Under the pieces are notes generated by a model, which had not been told where the DNA came from, searched no databases, and saw only the letters and a program-made list of their open reading frames with translations. Both the position numbers and the translations under genes were made by a program. 64,000 nt of DNA from contig NZ_AP027365.1 in NCBI RefSeq assembly GCF_030295995.1, forward strand, positions 4,211,311 through 4,275,310, in the 5' to 3' direction. Position 1 is the stretch's first letter. Each line of letters starts with the position of its first letter. Shown here piece after piece: positions 8,365-17,049 of this stretch. Source of the stretch: Thalassotalea hakodatensis (GTDB lineage: Bacteria; Pseudomonadota; Gammaproteobacteria; Enterobacterales; Alteromonadaceae).

Positions 8365-8574
8365 TTATTTAACCTGAGCTCGGGATAAGAAGTTAGCTAA
8401 TCAACTGAAACGATAAGCTTTTTATTTATCACACTGTTGCTAGTACGGAGTTTTTTCTTAGTGCAAGGCAAATTTGTGCGTCAATAACATGTCTATTGCA
8501 AATAAATTTAACGCAATAATAAGGAAAAACAATTGCTAGAAAGCAAGTTGTTATCCCGAGATCAGGTTATTTAA
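8365..8574. mobile_element. MITE-like element with 8-bp target duplications
   Basis: The element proper (8373-8566, 194 bp) has imperfect terminal inverted repeats. The left end CCTGAGCTCGGGATAA matches the reverse complement of the right end, TTATCCCGAGATCAGG, with one mismatch, and the similarity goes on a few bases inward (AGAAGTT versus ACAACTT). It is flanked on both sides by TTATTTAA (8365-8372 and 8567-8574), which looks like a target-site duplication. It has no open reading frame and must be moved by a transposase elsewhere. The right duplication contains the stop codon of the CheW-like gene, so insertion happened exactly at the gene's end. Confidence 0.7.
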
Positions 8575-8990
8575 TTATGTATCTCAATGACATTACTAAA
8601 ATCAGATACTATATATAACTTACCTGATTTATTAAGCGTACCTTTTATATACTCACTGTTAATTTCCGTGCTCGTTGTATCAATTTCTAGTTGTTCTGCA
8701 CTAATAATTTCCCCGACAGAATCAACTGCAACACCGACTAGCTGATCTTCGCTTTCCACTAAAATAATGCGGCTTTCGCACCCTTCATTTTCCTCATCTA
8801 CGTGTAACATCCTGCGACTAGAATTGATTGAAACAATACTACCGCGGATATTTTGTATGCCTAAGGTAATATCTAATGCTCCTGGCACAGGTGTAGGTAC
8901 ATCATAAGGCAGAATTTCTTTAATTTTTGATACCGGATGTAAATATTGTTCCGAAGCTACTTCAAAACTTATCCATTGACTTTCGTTCAA
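8571..8990 (-). CDS. CheW-like domain protein
   Basis: The 139-residue protein is a single CheW-like beta-barrel domain: WISFEVASEQYLHPVSKIKEIL at the start, a central GIQNIRGSIVSINSSRR block that matches the 'NLRGxVLPVxDLR' CheW signature, then LVESEDQLVGVAVDSVGEI. It would couple receptors to a CheA kinase, but no cheA is nearby, and it may serve another chemosensory pathway or a one-domain coupling role. The start codon is TTG, supported by a strong GGGAGG five bases upstream (8996-9001). Its stop codon is part of the 8-bp repeat bordering the MITE, so its 3' end may have been altered by that insertion. Confidence 0.85.
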   Translation of the reverse strand: MNESQWISFEVASEQYLHPVSKIKEILPYDVPTPVPGALDITLGIQNIRGSIVSINSSRRMLHVDEENEGCESRIILVESEDQLVGVAVDSVGEIISAEQLEIDTTSTEINSEYIKGTLNKSGKLYIVSDFSNVIEIHN

Positions 8991-9106
8991 ATTATCCTCC
9001 CAAAATTCGTTATTAACACATTAGTTTACATTACATTCATTACATATATTTAGATGTCTAACTGTTTTATGATACATGTTTAGACTAAAAACTTTAATAT
9101 AAGAGG

Positions 9107-9136
9107 GTTACATAAATAAAATAACCTTAGTATACT
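9107..9136 (+). promoter_or_regulatory. Candidate ectABC promoter
   Basis: TATACT (9131-9136) is a good -10; GTTACA (9107-9112) is a four-of-six -35 at 18 bp. It lies about 65 bp before ectA. The surrounding 200 bp contain short dyads such as TTAGATGTCTAA, but no known osmotic regulator site could be recognised. Confidence 0.35.
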
Positions 9137-9201
9137 AAACATTGTAATTGACTATATCTTTTAATGTTCTCAATTTTAGTTAGTTATAAAACTAAATAAG
9201 C

Positions 9202-9714
9202 GTGGTTATTTTGAACATAAGTGAAAAATTAGTACTAGAAACTCCCAAGCTGATTGATGGGATAGAAATCAACGAACTGATCAGCAATAGTCCTCCTTTG
9301 GACACCAATTCGTTGTACTGCAACTTTTTGCAGTGTGGTCACTTTGCCAATACATCTATCGTTGCAAAACTAGATGGGAATGTCGTTGGCTTTATTTCTG
9401 GATATATCGTGCCAGAAAGACCAGAAACCTTGTTTATCTGGCAAGTAGCAATAGATAAGCAGGCACGAGGGCTAGGTCTGGCAACACGTATGCTGTTGGC
9501 CATTTTATCAAGACCCGTAAACGCTAATATCTCCTTCGTAGAAACAACAATAACGCCTGACAATCAAGCCTCATGGTCATTATTTAGAGGTTTAGCCAAG
9601 AAGTTATCTTGTGAACTAACACATGATATTTGGTTAGATAAACAAACACACTTTCGTGGTGAGCATGAATCTGAGTCGCTCCTACGAATTGGCCCTTTTA
9701 ATGTAAGTGAATAA
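9202..9714 (+). CDS. ectA: L-2,4-diaminobutyrate N-gamma-acetyltransferase EctA
   Basis: EctA acetylates L-2,4-diaminobutyrate with acetyl-CoA, the second step of ectoine synthesis in the cytoplasm. The 170-residue protein is one GNAT domain, with the acetyl-CoA loop QARGLGLA at about residues 87-94 and the EctA-typical WQVAIDKQARGLGLATRML and TTITPDNQASWSLFRGLA blocks. It is first in ectA-ectB-ectC; the gap to ectB is only 9 bp. The start is GTG at 9202, with TTG at 9211 an alternative; a weak TAAG precedes the GTG closely. No EctR (MarR-type) gene lies upstream, so control is probably at the promoter. Confidence 0.95.
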   Translation: MVILNISEKLVLETPKLIDGIEINELISNSPPLDTNSLYCNFLQCGHFANTSIVAKLDGNVVGFISGYIVPERPETLFIWQVAIDKQARGLGLATRMLLAILSRPVNANISFVETTITPDNQASWSLFRGLAKKLSCELTHDIWLDKQTHFRGEHESESLLRIGPFNVSE

Positions 9715-9723
9715 AAAACTATT

Positions 9724-11013
9724 ATGAAAATATTTAATGAAATTGAATCAGAAGTACAATGTTATGCCCGTTCATTCCCTAGAGTTTTTAACCGAGCCAA
9801 AGGCGAATTTATGTGGGATGAAGACGGCAACAAATATTTAGACTTTTTAGCTGGCGCAGGAACACTTAACTACGGACACAACAATGATAAATTTAAGCCA
9901 GCACTCCTTGAGTACATTGAAAATGATGGCATCACGCATGGTTTAGATATGCACACACGTGCTAAGGGTGAGTTTCTAGAAACCTTTAACGAATTAATTC
10001 TCAAACCTCGTGATTTACAGTACATAGTGCAATTTACCGGTCCAACCGGTACAAACGCTGTTGAAGCAGCAATTAAAATTGCTCGTAATGTAACAGGCAA
10101 ACATAACATTGTTAGTTTTACTAACGGTTTTCATGGTGTAAGTTTGGGAGCTCTTGCCGCAACAGGTAATTCCCATCATCGAGGTGGCGCCGGCGTTAGC
10201 TTAAATGGCGTGCACCGTATGCCATTTGACGGTTACTTAGGTGATAACATAGACACCACCGAATACCTAGACAAAGTGTTATGTGACTCAAGCAGTGGTA
10301 TTGACTCTGTTGCTGCAGTATTAGTAGAAACCGTACAAGGTGAAGGTGGTGTCAATGCTGCAAGTATTGATTGGCTTAAAAAGCTTCAAGCAGTGTGTAA
10401 GAAGCACGAAATCTTACTCATAGTAGATGATATTCAAGCAGGTTGTGGTAGAACTGGCGACTTTTTCAGTTTTGAAAGTGCTGGTTTATCTCCAGACATC
10501 GTCACGTTATCAAAATCATTAGGTGGCTATGGTTTACCATTTGCCGTTGTACTGATGAAGCCAGAATTAGACCAATGGAAGCCAGGTGAGCATAACGGTA
10601 CGTTTAGAGGTAATAACTTAGCGTTCGTTACCGCAAAAGCTGCCTTAGAACACTACTGGGCAGATTCTCATTTTTCAGATGAAATTAAGCGCAAAAGTGA
10701 CTATATCACTGAGCGATTAAATAGCATTGTGGAAACGTACGGTGAAGGCAACTTCACTGCGAAAGGCCGAGGCATGTTCCAAGGCATTAATTGTGTTGAT
10801 GGCGACATCGCTGGACGAATTACAAAACTTGCCTTTCAAAAAGGCTTGTTAATTGAAACGAGCGGCGCAGAAGATCATGTTATTAAGTTATTTTGTCCAT
10901 TAATCATTAGTGATGAAAACTTAAAACAAGGTATTGATATCATCGAAGAGTCAGTCAAAGAAATCTGTGCAAAAGTCGATGACATGCCAGAAGCATTGTT
11001 GTACTTCGCTTAA
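9724..11013 (+). CDS. ectB: Diaminobutyrate--2-oxoglutarate aminotransferase EctB
   Basis: EctB converts L-aspartate semialdehyde and glutamate to L-2,4-diaminobutyrate and 2-oxoglutarate, the first committed step of ectoine synthesis. The 429-residue class III PLP aminotransferase shows [18 protein letters not shown] (PLP phosphate region), the [15 protein letters not shown] block, [12 protein letters not shown] with the PLP-pairing Asp, and the Schiff-base lysine in LSKSLGG (K264). Length and motifs are full and normal. It lies 9 bp after ectA and 34 bp before ectC. Acetylornithine or GABA aminotransferase would be the nearest alternatives, but the operon context settles EctB. Confidence 0.97.
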   Translation: MKIFNEIESEVQCYARSFPRVFNRAKGEFMWDEDGNKYLDFLAGAGTLNYGHNNDKFKPALLEYIENDGITHGLDMHTRAKGEFLETFNELILKPRDLQYIVQFTGPTGTNAVEAAIKIARNVTGKHNIVSFTNGFHGVSLGALAATGNSHHRGGAGVSLNGVHRMPFDGYLGDNIDTTEYLDKVLCDSSSGIDSVAAVLVETVQGEGGVNAASIDWLKKLQAVCKKHEILLIVDDIQAGCGRTGDFFSFESAGLSPDIVTLSKSLGGYGLPFAVVLMKPELDQWKPGEHNGTFRGNNLAFVTAKAALEHYWADSHFSDEIKRKSDYITERLNSIVETYGEGNFTAKGRGMFQGINCVDGDIAGRITKLAFQKGLLIETSGAEDHVIKLFCPLIISDENLKQGIDIIEESVKEICAKVDDMPEALLYFA

Positions 11014-11047
11014 TAATACTTATTGAATAAAAATTATAGGAAAATTA

Positions 11048-11446
11048 ATGATTGTACGTAATTTATCAAAAGCCAACGAATCAAACCGTCGTATCGTATC
11101 ACCAGATGGTAACTGGGAAAGTACACGACTTCTTTTAAAAGAAGACAATATGGGTTTTTCTTTCCATATTACCACCATTTATGAAGGTTCAGATTTTCTA
11201 TTGCATTACCAAAAGCACTTAGAATCTGTGTATTGTATTTCTGGTGAAGGTGAAATTGAGTCATTGGAAGATGGCAGTAAACACTCAATAACACCTGGCA
11301 CAATTTATATTCTAGATAAGCATGACAAACATATGCTTAGAGCCTTCAAAGAAATACAATTTGCTTGCGTATTTAACCCACCGTTAAACGGCAAAGAAGT
11401 TCATAACTCTGAAGGTTCATACGAATTAGAAGCTGAGACAATTTAG
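11048..11446 (+). CDS. ectC: L-ectoine synthase EctC
   Basis: EctC cyclises N-gamma-acetyl-L-2,4-diaminobutyrate to ectoine by loss of water. The 132-residue protein begins with the family start MIVRNL, has the conserved [10 protein letters not shown] block and a cupin core ([36 protein letters not shown]) with the His and Glu residues expected for the iron site. It completes the ectABC set. No ectD (ectoine hydroxylase) follows, so the cell probably makes ectoine but not 5-hydroxyectoine from this locus. A dyad shortly after the stop (11473-11502) may end or attenuate the transcript before the aspartokinase gene. Confidence 0.97.
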   Translation: MIVRNLSKANESNRRIVSPDGNWESTRLLLKEDNMGFSFHITTIYEGSDFLLHYQKHLESVYCISGEGEIESLEDGSKHSITPGTIYILDKHDKHMLRAFKEIQFACVFNPPLNGKEVHNSEGSYELEAETI

Positions 11447-11803
11447 TTTAATATGGTCAAATACTGAAACCCAATATGCGGTTGTTTGAATAATCGCATA
11501 TTTCATTTTCAGCATTTCATAGCAAGAACGGAAGTCATCAAAACGTTAAATCATTACCGATTTATTTTGCTTGAAATATTGATTATTGAAACGGGTTTCT
11601 TCATTTGCCAAAGAGAAATAAAACCTAGATCAATTGATGACTTGCTGATCAAGTTTTTATTTTTCAGCCTGAAACATGGAATGCGTATTATGCTATATAA
11701 AACAATACGCGCGATAACTTAAACAACTTTCAGGCGGATTATATTAAGGCGACTCACCTAATAACGTTACTTAACATTTAACATTAACGTAATTGAGATT
11801 AAC
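11447..11803. other. ectC-aspartokinase intergenic region with nested dyads
   Basis: This 357-bp gap has no credible gene. It contains a hairpin AATATGCG/CGCATATT (11473-11480, 11495-11502) followed by a T-rich stretch. Further on are two nested inverted repeats: an outer GCCTGAAA/TTTCAGGC (11667-11674, 11728-11735) and an inner GCGTATT/AATACGC (11683-11689, 11704-11710), ending about 70 bp before the aspartokinase start. The first may be a weak terminator; the nested pair may be a leader structure or operator. Confidence 0.5.
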
Positions 11804-13237
11804 ATGCATACAGTTGAAAAAATCGGCGGAACGTCGATGAGTGACTACAAGTCAGTAAGAGATAATATTTTCTTAAATCCAAATCTTTCAACACCTTATA
11901 ATCGTATTTTTGTCGTATCTGCATACGCAGGCGTAACTAATAAGCTTTTAGAACACAAAAAAAGTGCTCAGCCAGGCGTATATTCATTGTTTGCCGACAG
12001 TATGGTCGATTCAAACTGGCAAGAACACTTTAAGCAATTGTCTGTCAGCCTTCAAAAGATTAATGAAGATTTATTTACTGATCCAGAGCAATTGATTAGC
12101 GCGAACAATTTTATTGAAGAACGCTTAGAAGACGCACGCAATTGCTTGTTAAACTTACAAAAGCTTTGTCAACACGGGCACTTTTCATTAACCTCGCATT
12201 TAGAAACCGTTAAAGAAATGTTGGCAAGTATTGGTGAAGCACATAGTGCGTGGAATACCGCCTTACTACTTAAAAATAGTGGTATCAATGCCTGCTTTGT
12301 CGATTTAACAGGTTGGCGTTCTGCTTCACATATTTCTTTAGATGAACGTGTTAACCTTGCCTTTAAAGATATCGACTTAGCGAGCTGTTTGCCTATTACT
12401 ACCGGTTATGCACACAGTGAAACAGGCTTGATGTCAACGTTTGATCGAGGTTATAGCGAGATGACATTTAGTCGAATCGCAGTACTTACTAATGCCACCG
12501 AAGCAATCATCCATAAAGAATTCCATTTAAGTAGTGCTGATCCAAATTTAGTTGGCGAAGAATCTGCAGTTCCTATTGGTAGAACCAATTATGATGTTGC
12601 CGACCAACTGGCTAATTTAGGTATGGAAGCAATACATCCAAAAGCAGCAAAAGGCTTACGTCAAAGTCAAATTCCTTTACGGGTTAAAAATACCTTTGAG
12701 CCTAAGCATTTAGGTACTTTAATTACCGGTAGCTATGTCAGTAAATCACCGTGTGTTGAAATTATTGCCGGCTGCAAAGGTATATATGCCTTAGAAGTAT
12801 TTGACCAAGCTATGGCTGGAAATATTCATAATTATGATCCGGTTATTTTAAAGACAATACAGCGTTTTAAAGGCTACATTGTATCAAAAGACGTCAATGC
12901 CAATACCATCACGCATTACTTAAAAGCAAGTTTAAAAACAATTAAGCGAATATGTGAAGCCATTCAAGATGACTTCCCTGAAGCTGAAATAAATCAGAAA
13001 AAAGTGGCTATTATTTCTGCCATCGGTAGTGATATGCAAATACCTGGCTTACTCTCAAAAGCAGTAAATGCTTTAGCAAAACAACAAATTAGTGTACTGT
13101 CAATTCATCAAGCCATGCGCCAAGTGGATATTCAATTCTTCATTGAAGAAGATGATTACGACGATGCAGTAAGAGCATTGCATGCTGAATTAATTGAAGT
13201 ACATGATCACGGGGATGCTATTTGTTTAGCCTCGTAA
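11804..13237 (+). CDS. Ectoine-type aspartate kinase (Ask_Ect)
   Basis: This 477-residue aspartokinase phosphorylates L-aspartate, supplying aspartate semialdehyde for EctB. It starts VEKIGGTSMSDY (the KxGGTS nucleotide-binding motif at about residues 6-12), has the TTGYAHSETGLMSTFDRGYSEMTF substrate region, IHPKAAKG, and two ACT-like regulatory segments near the C-terminus (KVAIISAIGSDMQIPGLLSKAVNALAKQQISVLSIHQ). The length and the diverged sequence fit the Ask_Ect group, found with ect genes and thought to escape normal lysine/threonine feedback. It follows ectC after 357 bp rather than directly, so it may have its own promoter. Confidence 0.93.
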   Translation: MHTVEKIGGTSMSDYKSVRDNIFLNPNLSTPYNRIFVVSAYAGVTNKLLEHKKSAQPGVYSLFADSMVDSNWQEHFKQLSVSLQKINEDLFTDPEQLISANNFIEERLEDARNCLLNLQKLCQHGHFSLTSHLETVKEMLASIGEAHSAWNTALLLKNSGINACFVDLTGWRSASHISLDERVNLAFKDIDLASCLPITTGYAHSETGLMSTFDRGYSEMTFSRIAVLTNATEAIIHKEFHLSSADPNLVGEESAVPIGRTNYDVADQLANLGMEAIHPKAAKGLRQSQIPLRVKNTFEPKHLGTLITGSYVSKSPCVEIIAGCKGIYALEVFDQAMAGNIHNYDPVILKTIQRFKGYIVSKDVNANTITHYLKASLKTIKRICEAIQDDFPEAEINQKKVAIISAIGSDMQIPGLLSKAVNALAKQQISVLSIHQAMRQVDIQFFIEEDDYDDAVRALHAELIEVHDHGDAICLAS

Positions 13238-13259
13238 GTACAGTATTTAAGGTAAAATA

Positions 13260-14681
13260 ATGACTTTATCATTTATTTGTTTTCTTACATTGTTTGCCTT
13301 AATAGGCCTATCTTCTGCCTTTCAAAGCAAAGGAAATAAATCAGACTACTACCTGGCAAGTGAATCTGTATCGCCTTGGTTAGTGGGTTTATCTGCCGTA
13401 GCAACTAATAACAGCGGTTATATGTTTATTGGTGTTATTGGTTACACCTATGTTACAGGTCTTGCTTCTATTTGGTTAATGGCAGGCTGGATATTCGGCG
13501 ATTTCCTTGCCTCTCTCTATGTCCATAAACAATTAAAAGAAGCGACTGCAAATACCAAAGAAGTTTCGTTTGCGGGGGTATTAAGTAATTGGCACGGTAA
13601 ATCTGGCAACGGATTACAACGCATAATAGGGCTAATCTCACTCGCTTTTTTAATAACTTACGCTGCAGCTCAATTGCTCGCAGGAAGTAAAGCGTTACAC
13701 GTGCTTCTAGACTGGCCTCTATGGTATGGTGCAGTGATTGGCGCAGTATTAGTCTGCTTATATTGCTTTTTTGGCGGTATTAGAGCCTCTATTTGGACCG
13801 ATGCAGCACAATCAATTGTAATGATAGTGGCAATGTCAATTTTACTTGTTACTGCTGTAAACAGTGTGGGTGGCCTCGATCAGGCATATACTAGCTTGGC
13901 GACTATCGATGGTTACATGGATTGGACCCCTGAAAAGTTACTACTTCCTGGGGTATTTGGTCTGGCATTGTTTATTATCAGCTGGATATTCGCCGGCCTT
14001 TCGGTAATAGGTCAGCCCCACGTGATGGTGCGGTTTATGACTTTAAACAATGCTGATAATATGTTTAAAGCCAAGCTCTGGTATTATTTATGGTTTACGA
14101 GCTTTTATTGCATGGCAACAGCCGTTGGTATGTTATCTAGACTCTTTATTGCTGACACTGGCAGTTTCGATGCAGAACTCGCTTTGCCTACCCTTGCACA
14201 ACATTTATTACCGGAAGTATTAGTAGGGTTAATTCTAGCCGGTATTTTTGCGGCAACTATGTCAACAACAGACTCTTTAGTGTTAAGTTGCTCTTCGGCA
14301 GTAACCCATGATATATCGTCAAAAAAGATAGAAAAAACATGGGTGTTAAAAGCAACAACGACGTTAGTCACTTTTATCGCCTTGCTATTAGCACTAACCA
14401 GTAAACAAAGTGTTTTTAATATGGTTATCATGGCATGGTCAGGTTTAGCGAGCGCCTTTGCTCCGCTTTTAATAACCCAAAGCTTAGGTGGAAAGCCCAA
14501 TCAATTGTTAAGTATTATCGCAATTTTTGTAGGTTTTGCTGTAGCGTTACTGTGGCGAATGGCAGGATTGACCGAATTCATCTACGAAGGTTTGCCAGGT
14601 ATTATCACAGGTTTGTTAATATTTTATATTGGACTTTCTCACTTTAAACTTCGCTTACCCACTCAACAACGGAATGTATAG
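13260..14681 (+). CDS. Sodium:solute symporter (SSS family), likely osmolyte-related
   Basis: The 473-residue protein has about 12-13 hydrophobic segments and the SSS-family pattern: SDYYLASESVSPWLVGLSAVATNNSGYMFIG near the start (helix TM2 of PutP-type carriers), CFFGGIRASIWTDAAQSIVMIV in the middle (the GGxxAxxWTDxxQ signature), and GILAAIFAATMSTTDSLVL-like residues at about 320-345 that carry the sodium-binding Ser/Thr pair. PutP-like proline carriers are the closest relatives. It lies 22 bp after the ectoine aspartokinase with AAGGTAA before the ATG, so it is in that operon and may import proline, ectoine or a related solute. The substrate is inferred from context. Confidence 0.9.
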   Translation: MTLSFICFLTLFALIGLSSAFQSKGNKSDYYLASESVSPWLVGLSAVATNNSGYMFIGVIGYTYVTGLASIWLMAGWIFGDFLASLYVHKQLKEATANTKEVSFAGVLSNWHGKSGNGLQRIIGLISLAFLITYAAAQLLAGSKALHVLLDWPLWYGAVIGAVLVCLYCFFGGIRASIWTDAAQSIVMIVAMSILLVTAVNSVGGLDQAYTSLATIDGYMDWTPEKLLLPGVFGLALFIISWIFAGLSVIGQPHVMVRFMTLNNADNMFKAKLWYYLWFTSFYCMATAVGMLSRLFIADTGSFDAELALPTLAQHLLPEVLVGLILAGIFAATMSTTDSLVLSCSSAVTHDISSKKIEKTWVLKATTTLVTFIALLLALTSKQSVFNMVIMAWSGLASAFAPLLITQSLGGKPNQLLSIIAIFVGFAVALLWRMAGLTEFIYEGLPGIITGLLIFYIGLSHFKLRLPTQQRNV

Positions 14682-14686
14682 TAGTT

Positions 14687-14956
14687 GTGTTTTTTCTTGA
14701 AGATGAATTAGCAGAAAAAATTGTAAACAAGTCAGCAGTTAATGTTGATAAAGACACTTTATCTGCACTGAAAAAAGCGAGTTATAACGAGTTAACTCGC
14801 TTAATTTATCAAACCCCCCCTTTATTAACGCTTGTTAATACTGCTACTCAAGAAATTCAACAAGAAACACAAGAAAATAACGACACAGAAAATATGGTAA
14901 ACACCTTAGGAAGACCCGCCCTATTAAAATTAGCACGTTTCGCCTTACGTAAATAA
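14687..14956 (+). CDS. Small unknown protein, probably coupled to the symporter gene
   Basis: An 89-residue reading frame begins with GTG five bases after the symporter stop. No Shine-Dalgarno is seen, so expression would need translational coupling. The protein has an acidic, helical N-terminus, a Gln/Glu/Asn-rich stretch (QEIQQETQENNDTEN) and a basic C-terminus (LLKLARFALRK). It has no signal or membrane segment, and I do not recognise a family. Its spacing and continued codon pattern suggest that it is real and co-transcribed, possibly an accessory or regulatory peptide of the symporter. Confidence 0.5.
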   Translation: MFFLEDELAEKIVNKSAVNVDKDTLSALKKASYNELTRLIYQTPPLLTLVNTATQEIQQETQENNDTENMVNTLGRPALLKLARFALRK

Positions 14957-15065
14957 TACTGGTACTAAAAAATGACTGATTACACGCTCTTAATGCTTCA
15001 ATAGTTGCAATATGCGATTTCTAGGTTAATAATTATCTTCTATCAATGACCTATTTTTCGACTGA

Positions 15066-15806
15066 TTGGTGGTTATTATTCAACGCTTTGCAACTATCTG
15101 CACACTATTAATCTTACTTTTTTCATCTTCAACTTCTTACGCTAATGCAAAAAAAACAATCTCTATTGCCGTAAACCTTGGAGCGCCGTGGGCATATTAT
15201 GATCCGAAAAAAGGTATCACTGGTATTGATGTGAAAATAATTGATCGCGTTTTTACCGAACTGGGTTACCAAACTGAATTTCATTTATTGGCATACAATC
15301 GCCTTATGGGACAGTTTAACCATGGCAAATATGATATGGCGAGCCCCGCCGCCTTCACATTTAAAAGTGGCACACTTACCGATACTTATTTACCTTTTGA
15401 AGACGTAGCAATTTCGTTAACGAAGCAGAGCTTAAAAATCAACAAAATTGATGACTTAATAGGTAAAAGAGTTATTGCCTATCAGCATGCTAAATCTGTT
15501 TTAGGTAATGAATTTACGCACATAGTTGAGCAAACTAGTTATGAAGAAATGGGTCTTCGAGAGGTACAGATTAAACTGCTGGTGAATAACAGAGTAGATG
15601 TCGTCATTGGTGAGCGAAGAGTACTCCAATTCCTTATGAATAAGCTTTTCCCTAACGAAAACATCACCATTCACCAGATATTCCCGGTAGTTAATTATGG
15701 GAGTGTAATTAGAGAGTCAGAGTTAGCTAAAAAATTTAATCAAGAGCTCAGAAAACTCAAAAAATCAGGTGAATATGATGAAATACTGAAGTCATGGAAA
15801 GACTAA
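15066..15806 (+). CDS. Periplasmic substrate-binding protein, family 3
   Basis: This 246-residue protein has a signal peptide (hydrophobic ICTLLILLFSSSTSYANA) and an SBP_bac_3 fold: ISIAVNLGAPWAYYDPKKGITGIDVKIIDRVFTELGY, MASPAAFTFKS, and a C-terminal FNQELRKLKKSGEYDEILKSW helix. Like the protein at 7499 it lacks ABC transporter partners. A role in sensing or in handing a solute to the nearby symporter is possible but unsupported. The start is uncertain: TTG (15066) and GTG (15069) are adjacent, and neither has a good ribosome-binding site. Confidence 0.8.
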   Translation: MVVIIQRFATICTLLILLFSSSTSYANAKKTISIAVNLGAPWAYYDPKKGITGIDVKIIDRVFTELGYQTEFHLLAYNRLMGQFNHGKYDMASPAAFTFKSGTLTDTYLPFEDVAISLTKQSLKINKIDDLIGKRVIAYQHAKSVLGNEFTHIVEQTSYEEMGLREVQIKLLVNNRVDVVIGERRVLQFLMNKLFPNENITIHQIFPVVNYGSVIRESELAKKFNQELRKLKKSGEYDEILKSWKD

Positions 15807-15929
15807 ATTAACAGGCTTAATGTTAACAAAACCTTCCGTTAATGCTCTCTTGTTGATTAATTTTGAAATAGTTAACTGATTAAACCGTTCTTAATATCTA
15901 CATTTCAAATTTAATTTTTATAGAGTGAC

Positions 15930-16307
15930 ATGAAAACATTACTTACTACGTTTATATTCGTCTTTTTTAGTCTATCAGCCAATGCTGAAAAACTACCGTT
16001 TACAGAAACGCTTTACCAAGAATACCAAAATAACAACGAAACTTTTCTCGTCGATGTGTTTGCAACTTGGTGCCCAACCTGTAAAAAACAATCGAAGATT
16101 ATCGATCAATACTTTAAAGAACACCCAGAAAGTAACATTAAAGTACTTGTGGTTGATTACGACGATCAAAAAGAGTGGGTTACACATTTTAGAGCACCAA
16201 GACAATCTACGTTATTAATATACAAAGGGAAGAAACAACTTTGGTTTTCAGTAGCAGAAACCAACAAGGACAAAATATTCTCAGCATTAAAACAAGCTGA
16301 GGAATAA
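15930..16307 (+). CDS. Periplasmic thioredoxin-like protein
   Basis: This is a 125-residue protein with a Sec signal (cleavage near SANA-EK, residue 19) and a thioredoxin fold. The active site WCPTC is at W47-C51, preceded by VDVFAT, the usual strand. The rest (VLVVDYDDQKEW, RAPRQSTLLIYKGKK) fits, although the cis-proline position reads PRQST rather than a classical TP. It is followed after 5 bp by a CcdA-like membrane protein, so the two probably form a minimal DsbD-like system: electrons cross the membrane through the second protein and reduce this one. Its final targets are unknown (disulphides, methionine sulphoxide or peroxide defence). Confidence 0.85.
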   Translation: MKTLLTTFIFVFFSLSANAEKLPFTETLYQEYQNNNETFLVDVFATWCPTCKKQSKIIDQYFKEHPESNIKVLVVDYDDQKEWVTHFRAPRQSTLLIYKGKKQLWFSVAETNKDKIFSALKQAEE

Positions 16308-16312
16308 CGAAT

Positions 16313-17005
16313 ATGGAGTTTACCGCAATACCGCTTGCTTTTTTGGCTGGCATTCTAAGCTTAGTTTCACCCTGTGTTCTGCCAATGATACCGGCGGTAG
16401 CCGCTTCTGCAATGCAGTCATCCAAGTGGGGGCTTGTAACTTTAGCATTAGGCATAAGCCTAGCATTTGCATTAGCGGGTACGGTGCTAACCTTTATCTT
16501 GTTAAATTTGGGAATATCAACAGAATGGTTGCGCTACTTTTCCGTTGGAATGTTGCTTTTTATGGGGGTAACTCTCTTAATACCTCAACTTTCAGATAGG
16601 TTAGCGTTGATACTTTCTCGATTAACAAACAGAGCGGCGAGCGTTCAAATTCAAGGTAGTTCACCGTCAATGCAATTTGTTATCGGCGCATCATTAGGAC
16701 TCGTTTGGTTACCCTGTGTAGGCCCAACGTTAGGCACCGCTATCGCACTTGCTTCAACGGGACAAAGCATGCCAATGGCCTTTATTGTTATGCTTTCATT
16801 TGGTATCGGTACCGCTGTTCCACTGGTTGCGTTAGGTCACTTTTCAGGTAAAAAATTAACCGCATTAAAAACATCAGGAAAATTTGGCAAGTATTTTCTT
16901 GGTGTTACATTAATATTTCTAGCACTCATTATCCTGACAGGGGTAGACAGAATATTAGAAACATGGGCTTTAGATATTCTGCCTGATTGGGTAACCTCTA
17001 TTTAA
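16313..17005 (+). CDS. CcdA/DsbD-beta type thiol-electron transporter
   Basis: A 230-residue membrane protein with six or seven hydrophobic segments. The two conserved half-sites are SPCVLPMIP (Cys21) and LPCVGPTLG (Cys135), the signature of the CcdA/DsbD transmembrane domain that moves reducing power from cytoplasmic thioredoxin to the periplasm. It is somewhat shorter than E. coli DsbD because it lacks the periplasmic alpha and gamma domains; the thioredoxin-like protein encoded 5 bp upstream can supply the outer acceptor. The pair ends at a good terminator. Cytochrome c maturation is the classical role of CcdA, but no ccm/ccs genes are nearby, so the target is open. Confidence 0.9.
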   Translation: MEFTAIPLAFLAGILSLVSPCVLPMIPAVAASAMQSSKWGLVTLALGISLAFALAGTVLTFILLNLGISTEWLRYFSVGMLLFMGVTLLIPQLSDRLALILSRLTNRAASVQIQGSSPSMQFVIGASLGLVWLPCVGPTLGTAIALASTGQSMPMAFIVMLSFGIGTAVPLVALGHFSGKKLTALKTSGKFGKYFLGVTLIFLALIILTGVDRILETWALDILPDWVTSI

Positions 17006-17013
17006 TCCTGATA

Positions 17014-17046
17014 GCAGGGCTTATGATAAAATGAGCCCTGCCTTTC
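17014..17046 (+). terminator. Terminator of the thioredoxin/CcdA pair
   Basis: GCAGGGCT (17014-17021) pairs with AGCCCTGC (17034-17041) around a 12-base loop, followed by CTTTCTATTT. It lies between two convergent genes and may stop both. Confidence 0.85.
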
Positions 17047-17049
17047 TAT

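Noticed and set aside
9339..9563. Antisense frame inside ectA
   Set aside because: Shadow of the ectA coding pattern with no start signal; same judgement applies to other long antisense frames inside acnA, glmS, atpA and atpF.
11486..11722. 78-codon frame between ectC and the aspartokinase gene
   Set aside because: It begins with TTG without a binding site, runs through two inverted repeats, and has no recognisable family.
11447..11803. Lysine riboswitch before the aspartokinase gene
   Set aside because: The dyads present do not show the conserved lysine-riboswitch core, and the ectoine-type enzyme is not expected to have one.
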